Under the pieces are notes generated by a model. The model made no database searches, had not been told where the DNA came from, and saw nothing but the letters and a program-made list of their open reading frames with translations. A DNA stretch of 64,000 bases from Arabidopsis thaliana (taxonomy: Eukaryota > Streptophyta > Magnoliopsida > Brassicales > Brassicaceae): positions 1,240,001-1,304,000 of the forward strand of contig NC_003070.9 in the NCBI RefSeq assembly GCF_000001735.4, given 5' to 3'. Below are positions 46,493-54,892 of this stretch, in pieces. The translations under genes and the position numbers were made by a program. Within the stretch, counting starts at the first letter, position 1, and each line of letters opens with the position of its first letter.

Positions 46493-47693
46493 GGTTGCCC
46501 AGCCAGAGAAGAAGAGAAGAAGAGAAGAAGAGAAGAGAGTAGAGAGAGAGAAAAGAAGATATTTTTTTGCTTTTGAACTTGGATATCTTTTAGGAACCAA
46601 ACTTGATAACCAATTCTTAACCGGACTGAATGGTTTTGGTTCGTAAGAGCTCTTTCACGGGCTTTCTCCATTTTTTTATTATTAAAATTTTTAAAAAGTT
46701 ATAAGAGAGTTTTAATTTTTTTTCATATTCTAATGGTAAGCTCTCTTATAAGAGTTTTCTGAAAAATAAAATAAAATTTAAAATAATTATATTTCATATA
46801 ACTTAATAACTATTGTAAATCAGAAAATATTAAACATATATTATTTTGAAACATTTTAAGAAAGATATGAAAATAAAAACACGGAATAACGATAAGTTCT
46901 GTCGATTGTTGCAAAATTTAAAGATTGAAAATAAGAACAAATTGTTTTAAAGAATAACAAGATTGTCGATTAAATCGGTTTTAATTTAAGGACTAAAGTG
47001 ATAATTTGTATAAAGTATAAGCTCTGATATGATTATAAGTGACTCTATTGCTATATATCTGAAATTCATCTTCTTGTTTCTGTCTCCTTAACTGAATCCA
47101 TAATGTGTTTATATAGTTATTCATCATATGTTCACAGAATTCTGTGTTTCTTTCATGTGCTAATTGGTACAATGTTAGTTTAATTTTAAGAGTTAAAAAT
47201 ATTTGTACACAAATTAAAGTTTTCACATAATAGTTTTCAGTCTCATATATTGCAACAAGTCTCTATGCAAGCTAACACAAAGGCAGTCTTCCTATGCAAG
47301 CTCTTTAGCACATCATTCAGATTATCTGATCGAACTACATACATGGCCACTAACACATAGTCACATACTAACCATCTCCTAACTTGTATTGGTTAAAACG
47401 CTCAATTTATAACACCACAACATCGACAAGAAATCGAGAGTAACAACTAAAACATGCTTCCACGACTCTCTATGATTCTACAAATAAACAACAGAGACTA
47501 CAATAGCATTACTCTAGTTACAAGCAGAACCTAGACAACATAACAAAAGCCAATTCTTGATTCAGAACAAGGAATGATGACTAACTCAAAATGATTGTCA
47601 AAGAAACCCATTTCAATACTCTAAAATTGGAAAGCATCAATATAGCAAATGATCATAAGTGGCTGATACAAGGTCCAAAGCATGGATTACGAG
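46493..47693. other. Intergenic: HCAR promoter and AT-rich flank with a small hairpin
   Basis: Promoter side of HCAR. At 46699-46709 and 46741-46751 an 11-base inverted repeat (TTATAAGAGAG / CTCTCTTATAA) surrounds about 30 bases, of the kind found in short MITE-like AT-rich elements; no flanking duplication was established. No gene is seen between 46500 and 47690. Confidence 0.4.
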
Positions 47694-48155
47694 AAGAAAA
47701 CAAAAAATCCACCTTCTTCTTCTTCTTTTGTCTTTTTAGCCTCTGTTTGTTTCTGTTCCTCTCTTACAAAAAGAACTCACCGATCACGAGAACGTCAAAG
47801 CTCGATGATCACCATCCATTTTCACCACCGTCAGAACCGTCGGAACTGTAACTCGGTGATCACACCATCAATGATCTCGCCACCGTTTGTCTCTCTGTTT
47901 TCTTGCGTTTCACGATCTCTCTAGCAAATCATGGCGGATCTCACCGAGAGTCCCAAGTATTGACGCAAACCACGCGCCGTTGTCACGAGACTCAGGTATG
48001 TTGCTTCTCGCTTAAATTCCTATTTGATCTCTTGGAACCTTGGATTTTTAATATTTAGTTTCTGCACAAAAAAGGTCTCTTTGAATTAGGTCAATCAATA
48101 TTTAGTTTTCTAACCGCAATTTCATCGGAGGAACTAGGGTTTGATCTTGTAGTTT
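47694..48155 (+). mobile_element. Right arm of composite repeat, first part
   Basis: Plus-strand homologue of the left arm at 11725-11250, in the opposite orientation. It has the same order: AACAAAAAATCCACCTTCTTC, pyrimidine-rich leader, CACCGATCACGAGAACGTC, a segment ending GAGACTCAG before GTATGTTGC (splice-donor-like), then intron-like sequence with GATCTCTTGGAACCTTGG and AGGTCAATCAATATTTAG. A short frame starting ATGGCGGATCTC near 47931 stops within about ten codons. The block continues at 48801-48840 after the LINE insertion. No conserved reading frame between the two arms. Confidence 0.6.
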
Positions 48156-48800
48156 TTTTTTTTTTCCTCAAACATCAGCTTTATTAATAATTTGCTGTAG
48201 CAAAGTCGCGATGTAAAAAATCAGTTATTACAAACGGGATATAGTTATAGCAATAAAACTGAGTGTTCAAAGGAAGTTGTTGTTTTGCCAGAGCATCTGC
48301 AGCCATGTTTGAAAATCGCCTTGTCCAAGTAAACTTGCATTCTTCAAATTTTGATCTCCAAGCGCTTATATCTCTTATCCAATTAAAAACTGCAAAATTT
48401 GAAGACCGACCATTGACAATCTCTGAGACTTCTTTATTGTCACCTTCAAAGTAAATTTTCCTATAGCCCCTACTCCAACAATGTTGCATGGCCATGACTA
48501 AAGCTTGGAGTTCACTTTCCATCGGATTGGTAGTAATAGAGCCTATAGCATGAGCTGCACCTAGAAAGGTTCCTCGATCATCCCGTAAGAGCCAACCCGC
48601 TTTACTCGGAGCGTTGCTGTGGTAAGTGCCGTCATAGTTGCATTTCGTCCAACCAATAGGGGGTGTTGTCCAGAGATTAGCTGTTGGTTCTTGTGACGTT
48701 ACTCTGTCAGGTTTTGATGATAAACGGTGGGTGTACTCTTCTGCATCTTGCCATTCTTTGGCGTCTTGTCTTGCATATCGGAGAGAAGCTTCCCATGGAA
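48156..48800 (-). mobile_element. 5'-truncated LINE insertion with target-site duplication
   Basis: The 14-base direct repeat TGATCTTGTAGTTT at 48142-48155 and 48801-48814 encloses this segment, with a T run (to about 48165) directly after the first copy. On the minus strand it therefore reads duplication, partial coding sequence, short 3' end, poly(A), duplication. The paralogous left arm near 11245-11270 lacks the segment, showing the site before insertion. The content is the RNase H end of a LINE ORF2-like protein, described separately. Removal of the element restores continuity between the arm sequences on either side. Confidence 0.85.
48184..48796 (-). pseudogene. RNase H domain relic of a LINE-type reverse transcriptase
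   Basis: From 48796 the minus strand is open for about 200 codons to the stop at 48184, with no start codon at the 5' end because the element is truncated. The product is an RVT_3-type RNase H: KCNYDGTYHSNAPSKAGWLLRD, then MESELQALVMAMQ, FEGDNKEV and NMAADALAKQ, so the Asp-Glu-Asp-Asp catalytic set is complete. An internal ATG at 48522 (MESELQAL) could start a shorter protein, but this would lose the first catalytic Asp. I believe this is the locus annotated as AT1G04625 (RNase H-like). Best seen as a piece of a retrotransposon rather than a host gene. Confidence 0.75.
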
Positions 48801-49014
48801 TGATCTTGTAGTTTAGTTTTACAAAATTGACCTAAAATTGGTGGATAATGTTACGACAGAGCTACACTAGGACTTTGGAATGGGCTTTGCTGTATGAGGC
48901 CTTCGTTACACTAGGACTTTCTTCATTCTAACTTTTTTTCTTCTTTTCTTTAAAAATTATTTTAACCAAAACTAAAACTTTCACTAAAACATTTAAATAA
49001 ATAATTTTTTAAAG
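48801..49014 (+). repeat. Right arm, second part, and spacer to the array
   Basis: After the second target-site copy, AGTTTTACAAAATTGACCTAAA continues the left-arm homology (AGTTTTACGAAATTGACCTAA on the minus strand near 11230-11250). From about 48845 to 49010 the two copies no longer align by eye; this spacer contains ACACTAGGACTTT twice (near 48866 and 48908). Confidence 0.5.
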
Positions 49015-49545
49015 GTTTTTTATAAATACTAAATTAATATGACGTTGTGAAATCTAACCGGATTTTTGATCCCGCCATTTAACCGTGGTCATTAGCGATT
49101 CCATAAATCCAACATATTTTTCACATCTTCATGTATATTTAGCATTTATTTTTTGTTTTCTTTTCTTAAAAGTTTTTCAAATTTTTTTTGATTTTTTTAA
49201 AAGTTTTAATAAATACTAAATTAATATAACGTTGTGAAATCTAACCAGATTTTGGATCCCGCCATTTAACCGTGGTCATTAGCGATTCCACAAATCCAAC
49301 ATGTTTTTCACATCTTCATGTATATTTAGCATTTAATTATTTTTATTTTATTTTTTTAAAAATGTTTTCAACTCTCTTTTTTTTTCCTTTTTCTTTTTTT
49401 TAAAAGATTTTATAAATACTAAATTAATATGACGTTGTGAAATCTAACCGGATTTTGGATCCCGCCATTTAACCATGGTCATTAACGATTTCACAAATCT
49501 AACATATTTTTCTCATTTTCATGTACTATATTTAGCATTTAATTT
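49015..49545 (-). repeat. Three-copy array of the ~185-bp unit (right array, inverted)
   Basis: The same repeat unit as at 9680-10925 but read on the minus strand: AACCGTGGTC (the last copy AACCATGGTC) occurs at 49081, 49268 and 49471, intervals 187 and 203. The conserved core and the A/T-rich variable spacer are as in the left array. Order relative to the arm is the same as on the left, so the whole unit is inverted rather than only the array. Confidence 0.9.
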
Positions 49546-49920
49546 TATTTATTTTCTGAAAAGGTTTTACTCTTTTTTTCATTTTCAAGAACTCTTGTTT
49601 TCAAAATTTTATTGTTTTGGATATTAAATTCACATATAATTATATATGATTTGGTTCGATTTCACTCGGTAAGCTTTTTCGAATATTTTTCACCTGGAGC
49701 TGTCAAATAAGCCAATTTCTTGCAGCTTGCTGATGAATCATGAAACTGTTTTTGCCTCATATTACGATTGAAACACTTAAGAGAAAACCAATACAAGAAG
49801 AATACTGTCTGTTGAATCATTCTCTTATTACCCGAAGAAAAAAAGATATAACAAGAACATATCAATCCTCAGCGAAACATCATTCATCATCATCATATGC
49901 ATTTGAGAGAAACTAGGAAA
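49546..49920. other. Intergenic: repeat edge and 3' flank of the GRIM-19 gene
   Basis: AT-rich outer edge of the right array followed by the 3' flank of the GRIM-19 gene. A minus-strand frame at 49662-49865 is probably untranslated sequence. No other feature is seen. Confidence 0.4.
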
Positions 49921-50986
49921 TCACCACACATCAGGACGGAGTTCCCCAGTAGCCGGAGGCATCCAGCGACCAGAATTGTACACATTCTCGCCAACTTTCC
50001 ATCCCGGAACATCTTTCATTACATCAGCCTCATATTCCAGATACTTTTTCCACTCAGACACAAACCTAGAATGCAAAACGGGGATTGAAACAAGATTGCT
50101 ATCTGAAGGTTGCTGCAGGCACATTGACTTAAATTTGAGAATATGGTTTACCTTTCATCTTCTTCTGCTTGAAGAATGGGAAGTATTGTTCTACGAGCAG
50201 CATATTTCTCTTCCTTCAATGCCCTAAACATCACATCAATCTTGATAAGAGCATTAATCTTGATACTTACTGATATCAAATCAGACTTGTTTAGGACCAT
50301 TGTAAATGCATAAGAAGTTAATGATCAAGCCAGATATAATACTAAAACAATCTATCTACATAGAAACAGTATCCCGATAACTACTATCAAAACATGCAAC
50401 TAGATAATTGCTTTCATCATAACAGATTCTCACATCTTTGCAATTGTGGCTTTAAGAGTTTACAAATTGTTGACGAACTTTATATTCGTTTAAGGCTAAA
50501 CTCATGCTGATTAAGCTTCAACCAAAATGTCGGGGAATACTAATAACAGAATACATAACAGTGATTCAACAAGCCTATGTTTCCATAGGTTAATAATATT
50601 AACCAATTCCTACGATAAACATACTCAAGTTTCAACAATTATTAACCAAAATGTATCCTTCACTACATTACTATGGTCATCAATCACTCCACAACACTAA
50701 TTTTACCAAGGCGATCTCGAATTTTAGAGGAAAAATTGAAATGTGAACGAGCTATTACAAGTCGTTCTTACCTGCGGATTTTGTTTCCCTGGCCGACCTG
50801 GTACATTCCCCAAGCAAAGGCACCAGAAACGGCAAGGAACATGGCCATTGCACTAGGACCCGTATTGGATATCCGGCGGGCATATCGGACCGGTGCGAAC
50901 CCACCCGGTGGCGGACCATCCTGAAGCAGCGGCATATCCTTCACACTCGCCATTCCTGGCTTATTTCTTATCATCGCCTCCGTCAT
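49921..50986 (-). CDS. MEE4: Mitochondrial complex I subunit, GRIM-19/NDUFA13 family (MEE4)
   Basis: Three exons, 50986-50772, 50223-50152 and 50065-49921, give 143 aa, the family's length in plants. The GRIM-19 pattern is clear: [24 protein letters not shown], then the single membrane segment [21 protein letters not shown] at about residues 45-65, a charged helix ([23 protein letters not shown]), and the C-terminal block [21 protein letters not shown]. The protein is an accessory subunit of the membrane arm of NADH:ubiquinone oxidoreductase and lies in the inner mitochondrial membrane. It has no cleavable presequence, as usual for this subunit. The start at 50986 is the first ATG. The name MEE4 (maternal effect embryo arrest) is recalled for AT1G04630. 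Confidence 0.95.
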
Positions 50987-51349
50987 CTTCAACGCTCAAT
51001 TTCTTCTCGACCAAATTGACTTTTGATCACTGAATCCGATTTGATTTTGCTGAAATCGAGTGTTCTAGGGATTCCGATGAACAACGAAGGGAACGTTGGA
51101 GATTAACTAGGCTAGGACCATATAACTAAGCCCATTAGTTAGCAAATCACGGAGTCGTATGAGATGAAATGGGCTATAACTAAGCCCATTTCAGATATGT
51201 TCAAAGACCCAAGTCCATAAGTAAGCAAGTCACGTGGAGTCACGTGATTATCTTCTTCTTCTTCTTACATATAAAATGCCCTAACTACATGTTCAGAATA
51301 TCTTTAGCCGCCGACTTGGTATCATCAAATCGAGGAGATTCGAAGAAGC
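50987..51349. promoter_or_regulatory. Bidirectional promoter with Site II elements
   Basis: Only 363 bases separate the start codons of the divergent GRIM-19 and POP5 genes. Three Site II (TGGGCY) elements are clustered: AGCCCA at 51129-51134, TGGGCT at 51170-51175 and AGCCCA at 51183-51188. An ACGT-containing site (CACGTGG near 51231, CACGTGA near 51241) and a CTT repeat follow on the POP5 side. Such clusters are typical for nuclear genes of the respiratory chain and of RNA processing. Confidence 0.65.
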
Positions 51350-51805
51350 ATGGTGGGATTTAAGAACAGATACATGTTAATGGAAGTTTTTCTGGATCCG
51401 GACAAGGATCTTCTCGGAGAAGGAACACCGATCATTCTTACACAATTCAATCTCTCGAAAGCAATCAAAGACAGTATCCTCGTCAATTTCGGCGAGTGTG
51501 GTCTAGGTTCGTCTCTCGGTTCCTTCCAAGTGAAATATGTGAATCCAATCACGAAGCTATGCATTGTAAGATCATCAAGAGAAGAACACAGACAAGTTTG
51601 GTTAGCAATCACATTGGTCAAAAGCATCGGAAACTGTCCGGTGATCTTAAACTTGCTCGATATTAGCGGTTGCATCAGAGCGTGTAGAGACACAGCCTTG
51701 AAGTGCGACAAGGAGAAGTTTGAGCAGTGTAGCAAAAGCTTGTCTGAAGAGGAGATTAGGCAGATGAATACTTCTCTTGAGAAGATCAAACTATTGGAAA
51801 ACTGA
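51350..51805 (+). CDS. EMB1687: RNase P/MRP protein subunit POP5
   Basis: An intronless gene of 151 aa. It starts MVGFKNRYMLMEV, the usual POP5/Rpp14 opening, and continues with QFNLSKAIKDSILVNFGECGLG, the family's GxxG region and FQVKYVNPITKLCIVRSSREEHRQVWLAI. The C-terminus is LSGCIRACRDTALKCDKEKFEQ-like followed by a charged tail (SLSEEEIRQMNTSLEKIKLLEN). POP5 is part of the nuclear RNase MRP/P ribonucleoprotein that processes pre-rRNA and pre-tRNA. I recall AT1G04635 as EMB1687. In Arabidopsis, organellar and nuclear tRNA 5' processing is done by protein-only PRORP enzymes, so a role in RNase MRP is more likely; that is inference. Confidence 0.92.
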   Translation: MVGFKNRYMLMEVFLDPDKDLLGEGTPIILTQFNLSKAIKDSILVNFGECGLGSSLGSFQVKYVNPITKLCIVRSSREEHRQVWLAITLVKSIGNCPVILNLLDISGCIRACRDTALKCDKEKFEQCSKSLSEEEIRQMNTSLEKIKLLEN

Positions 51806-52540
51806 AACTTTTCTAGACCTTTTTTCCTTCGAATTTGACCCCTAAGTTTTGAAATTGTACAATCTTTGTATTTTTCTTAATTCTGAAATACAAAGGGATA
51901 AGAAACAGCATCATTCCCTGAAAAGATTGTTTGCGATTTGAATCACTGGGTTTTTATATGTTGGAATTAAAATAAGAGGGTGTGAATTGTTGAGATATGT
52001 TCTAGATAAGGCGTAATTCTGTGAAAATTGAAAACTTAAGGGTACAAGTGCAAAGTCGTTGAATTTTGAAGCTTTTAATAAATCCAAAATTTCTAATCTG
52101 GAGAGAACCTATCTCTGAGGTCCAAACTCTTCGGTGGAGGAGAAGAACTGAAACGGTAATCTAGCTCTTCAAAGCCTCTTACTTTACCGATTACTTGCTC
52201 TTGTACCATGTATACGATCATTTATATGGGTTTTTATCGGTTACGGTAATCCTCCGTGTCTTTTTCTTTGTGTATGCATGTTAAGTGTTCGATAAAATAC
52301 CTCAAAGACCTGGTACCAAAAACTATTCATAGGGTTTGTATCCTAGCTCCTCAGATTTTTATTCCTAATTTTAGGTTTGCTGCCTTTGGAAATTTTTTGT
52401 TGTGTTAGTCATGCTTTTAGACCCCCATCAGTAGTATTAAGTTTGTGTGGAAAAAAAGGTCGTGTTTGGAATCTTCCTATATAACCTAAGTAGTTAGAGA
52501 TAAAGTGATCAATTATGGAGTCTGTGTTAATGTGCAGGAA
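51806..52540 (+). promoter_or_regulatory. 3' flank of POP5 and spliced 5' leader of LIP2
   Basis: After the POP5 stop, a leader for LIP2 probably begins near 52080-52160. A donor-like GGTAATCTAG near 52157 and an acceptor TAATGTGCAG ending at 52537, four bases before the LIP2 ATG at 52541, suggest a leader intron of about 380 bases. An in-frame ATG at 52505 lies inside this intron and is therefore not used if it is spliced. Confidence 0.5.
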
Positions 52541-53248
52541 ATGAGATCCCCTAGAACCTTGGAGGTTTGGAAGCTAGGCACTGTCAACTATTTGAAATCC
52601 CTTAAACTGCAGGAGAAATTAGTTTCAGAGAGAAAAGCTCATCAGATTCCAGATACCCTCCTCTCGCTTCAGCATCCACCAACTTATACGCTCGGAAAGC
52701 GTAGAACCGATCACAATCTACTTATCCCTGAATCTGAACTTACAAAAATCGGAGCTGAACTTCATTATACTCAAAGAGGAGGAGACATCACCTTCCATGG
52801 CCCTCATCAAGCCATCTTATATCCCATCATTTCCTTACGCAGCATTGGTTTTGGTGCTAGGAACTACGTGGAGACATTGGAGCGGTCAATGATCGAGTTT
52901 GCTTCGATTTATGGCGTGAAAGCTCGAGCAGGAAACAAATGTGAGACTGGGGTTTGGGTTGGGGATAGGAAGATCGGTGCTATTGGGGTTAGGATATCTT
53001 CTGGAATCACTAGTCATGGTTTGGCCTTAAATATAGATCCTGATATGAAGTACTTTGAGCACATTGTGCCTTGTGGGATTGCTGATAAAGAAGTTACATC
53101 TTTGCGAAGAGAGACGGATACTCTGCTTCCTTCAGAAGAAGTGATTCATGAACAGTTGGTTTCTTGTTTAGCCAAAGCGTTTTCTTATGATGATGTTGTC
53201 TGGAAGGAAGATCCTTCACTCATTTTGGACACCCAAGATAAAGAATAA
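52541..53248 (+). CDS. LIP2: Lipoyl(octanoyl) transferase LIP2, mitochondrial
   Basis: A single coding exon of 235 aa. LipB family blocks are present: QHPPTYTLGKR, the RGGDITFHGPHQAILYPI core at 79-96, the Lys of GDRKIGAIGVR (Lys144) and the Cys of VPCGI (Cys178), which form the catalytic Cys-Lys pair. The enzyme transfers the octanoyl group from acyl carrier protein to the E2 and H-protein lysines for lipoate synthesis, needed by pyruvate dehydrogenase and glycine decarboxylase in mitochondria. Its presequence is short: only MRSPRTLEVWKLG precedes conserved sequence. The start at 52541 is set by the acceptor just upstream. Assigned to AT1G04640. Confidence 0.94.
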   Translation: MRSPRTLEVWKLGTVNYLKSLKLQEKLVSERKAHQIPDTLLSLQHPPTYTLGKRRTDHNLLIPESELTKIGAELHYTQRGGDITFHGPHQAILYPIISLRSIGFGARNYVETLERSMIEFASIYGVKARAGNKCETGVWVGDRKIGAIGVRISSGITSHGLALNIDPDMKYFEHIVPCGIADKEVTSLRRETDTLLPSEEVIHEQLVSCLAKAFSYDDVVWKEDPSLILDTQDKE

Positions 53249-53375
53249 TCCGGTTTGATCCGGTTTTGATTTATTGTCTACAAAAAATGTTATTATTTTT
53301 TGACGTGATGTGGATTTCTGATATTGTCTTATTCATTCTCAAATTTTCATTAAAATCAGTCATATGAAAGTATTT
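53249..53375. other. 3' flank of LIP2
   Basis: Short AT-rich stretch, presumably LIP2 3' untranslated sequence. No feature of its own. Confidence 0.4.
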
Positions 53376-53510
53376 CTAAGGAAAACATTTATGCTCTTTA
53401 CCAAGCCTGCAAGCACCATCAGCTTTGACAGTCCAATTACATAGATAACATACATCTTGATCTCTGAAAGCATCAAATATCTCAAACTGTTTGAATTGCT
53501 TTTCCTATTT
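53376..53510 (-). pseudogene. C-terminal relic of an S1/SPH-type gene
   Basis: On the minus strand, the frame from 53493 to the stop at 53378-53376 reads QFKQFEIFDAFRDQDVC, then CNWTVKADGACRLGKEHKCFP. This matches the C-terminus of the intact gene at 53853-54239 (QFKSFDIYDAQRDQGIC, CQWEIKPDGPCRLGKKAKCFPWK). Upstream in the same frame a stop (TAG) takes the place of the Trp in the QWD segment, and no N-terminal half with signal peptide can be seen. It is a truncated tandem partner of the intact gene. The Cys residues of the fold survive in the remaining part. Confidence 0.75.
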
Positions 53511-53802
53511 AACAAAATGAGTTGGGTCAACCCATGAAGCCTAAACTCATTGGTAATGAGTTGTGTTGAATTGGGTTAACCATTTTGACATCCTTAGTGA
53601 GAAGAGTATGCAACAACAAACCTTAAGAGAGAAAACCAGTGAAGATAACGAATAATTCTCGGTTTACTCCGGTTTTGTGTCTACCAAAATATGTTTGTTT
53701 CTTACTCTAAGCATTCCGATGTCAATGAGTATCTTTAAGAAACAAATCTTTAAATAGTAAGAAATGCATAAATATTCTGTTTATTGATTTTATTGAATTT
53801 GA

Positions 53803-53828
53803 ATATATATATATATATATATATATAT
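53803..53828. repeat. (AT)n microsatellite
   Basis: Thirteen AT dinucleotides in a row, just past the 3' end of the SPH gene. Confidence 0.9.
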
Positions 53829-53852
53829 CTTCATCATCGCAGGAGTACAAAC

Positions 53853-54239
53853 TTACTTCCAAGGAAAACATTTCGCCTTTTTACCGAGCCTGCATGGACC
53901 ATCAGGTTTTATTTCCCACTGACAGTCATCACATATACCTTGATCTCTCTGAGCATCATATATATCAAACGACTTGAATTGACTGTCCCATTGGAAACTG
54001 CAAAAGAACAATGTTGATTTCCAAAGATTTGGTTGAAACTTGAAGTGGTACTCTTGCTTGAAAGGCACCACGTGAATTCCTAGATCGTCTTGCTTGGATT
54101 TGCAATGTATGGTAAGAGGTGGACCGCCAATCAAGTTTGTCATCGTGACAACCGTAGCGCGCCAGAACGGTGGGAGGCCCCCATAACCCGAACCAAATAA
54201 AAGAAAGAAGAAGAAGCAAACAATAGAAACTTTTTCCAT
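53853..54239 (-). CDS. Secreted S1 self-incompatibility-like (SPH) protein
   Basis: An intronless gene of 128 aa. The N-terminus MEKVSIVCFFFFLLFGSGYG is a signal peptide. The mature part has the plant self-incompatibility S1 fold pattern: VTMTNLIGGPPLTIHCKSKQDDLG, a VVPFKQEYHFKFQPNLWKSTLFFCSFQW middle block, FDIYDAQRD and paired Cys near the end (ICDDC, PCRLGKKAKC). The family is named after the stigma S protein of poppy, and Arabidopsis has many SPH genes with unknown roles; these proteins are secreted and small. This one likely corresponds to AT1G04645. A broken partner lies 360 bases downstream in the same direction. Low codon conservation and recent duplication are usual for the family. 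Confidence 0.9.
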   Translation of the reverse strand: MEKVSIVCFFFFLLFGSGYGGLPPFWRATVVTMTNLIGGPPLTIHCKSKQDDLGIHVVPFKQEYHFKFQPNLWKSTLFFCSFQWDSQFKSFDIYDAQRDQGICDDCQWEIKPDGPCRLGKKAKCFPWK

Positions 54240-54892
54240 TTTGATGTTTGTATTTATGAATGTGGCTTTTCAGGTTGCTCTTGGAGTTGATTTTATAGTA
54301 TTCCAAGGGCTCGACGGTTTCTTCACATAGTAACTATCCCATTGACTATTGACCAAACAAACAAAGAAATCAGTGTAAAAGTCATGTGACCAAACAAACA
54401 TCCAAATCAGTAAAATGAGAATTTAGTGTGGTTTTGACCCAGACAAAAAAAATAAAATAATAATATTAAATCTTAATGGATTATGCGAAATTGATCGTCC
54501 AAAAAAACATGGGCTTTGGCCCCACATTTTCTGATGAAATTAAGCAAAATATATTACAAAGAAGTCCCAATTTTATTAATATTTTTACAATAATGTTTTT
54601 AAAATATTTTAATGTTACCTTGAGAAAATAATTAAGCCTTTGGCCCCAAAAATCTTATAGTCCGTTGTCGACAACTTAACCTCGTTTGTTCAAAAATTTC
54701 GGTGGTAAGAGGTAAATCCGCTACTATTTCAACTTTTTATCATGTTATAAGAGGAAAGTTTGTCAAGTTCCTCTTGTGAAAGTGTATTTGAGAGAAGCGC
54801 TTTGTTCTTTCTTAAAGAACATCTTTAATCCCAAACATCTGTTAGCATAAAAGTCTTTTAACAGTGTGTGATAGATAGCCACTGAAGATACT
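54240..54892. other. Intergenic, AT-rich
   Basis: Promoter of the SPH gene and 3' flank of FLIP. The segment ATTAAGCCTTTGGCCCC near 54630 and ACATGGGCTTTGGCCCCAC near 54509 share TTTGGCCCCA, a short repeated word of unknown meaning. No gene is seen. Confidence 0.4.

Noticed and set aside
47591-47924. Overlapping plus-strand ORFs at the right arm
   Set aside because: They run through CT-rich leader-like sequence and differ in frame from the left copy; no family pattern.
52505-52540. Upstream LIP2 start (MINYGVCVNVQE)
   Set aside because: This lies before a good splice acceptor (TAATGTGCAG), so it is most likely intronic; kept as a finding only.
53960-54306. Alternative frame overlapping the SPH gene (113 codons)
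   Set aside because: Lacks signal peptide and family Cys pattern; a shadow of the real frame.
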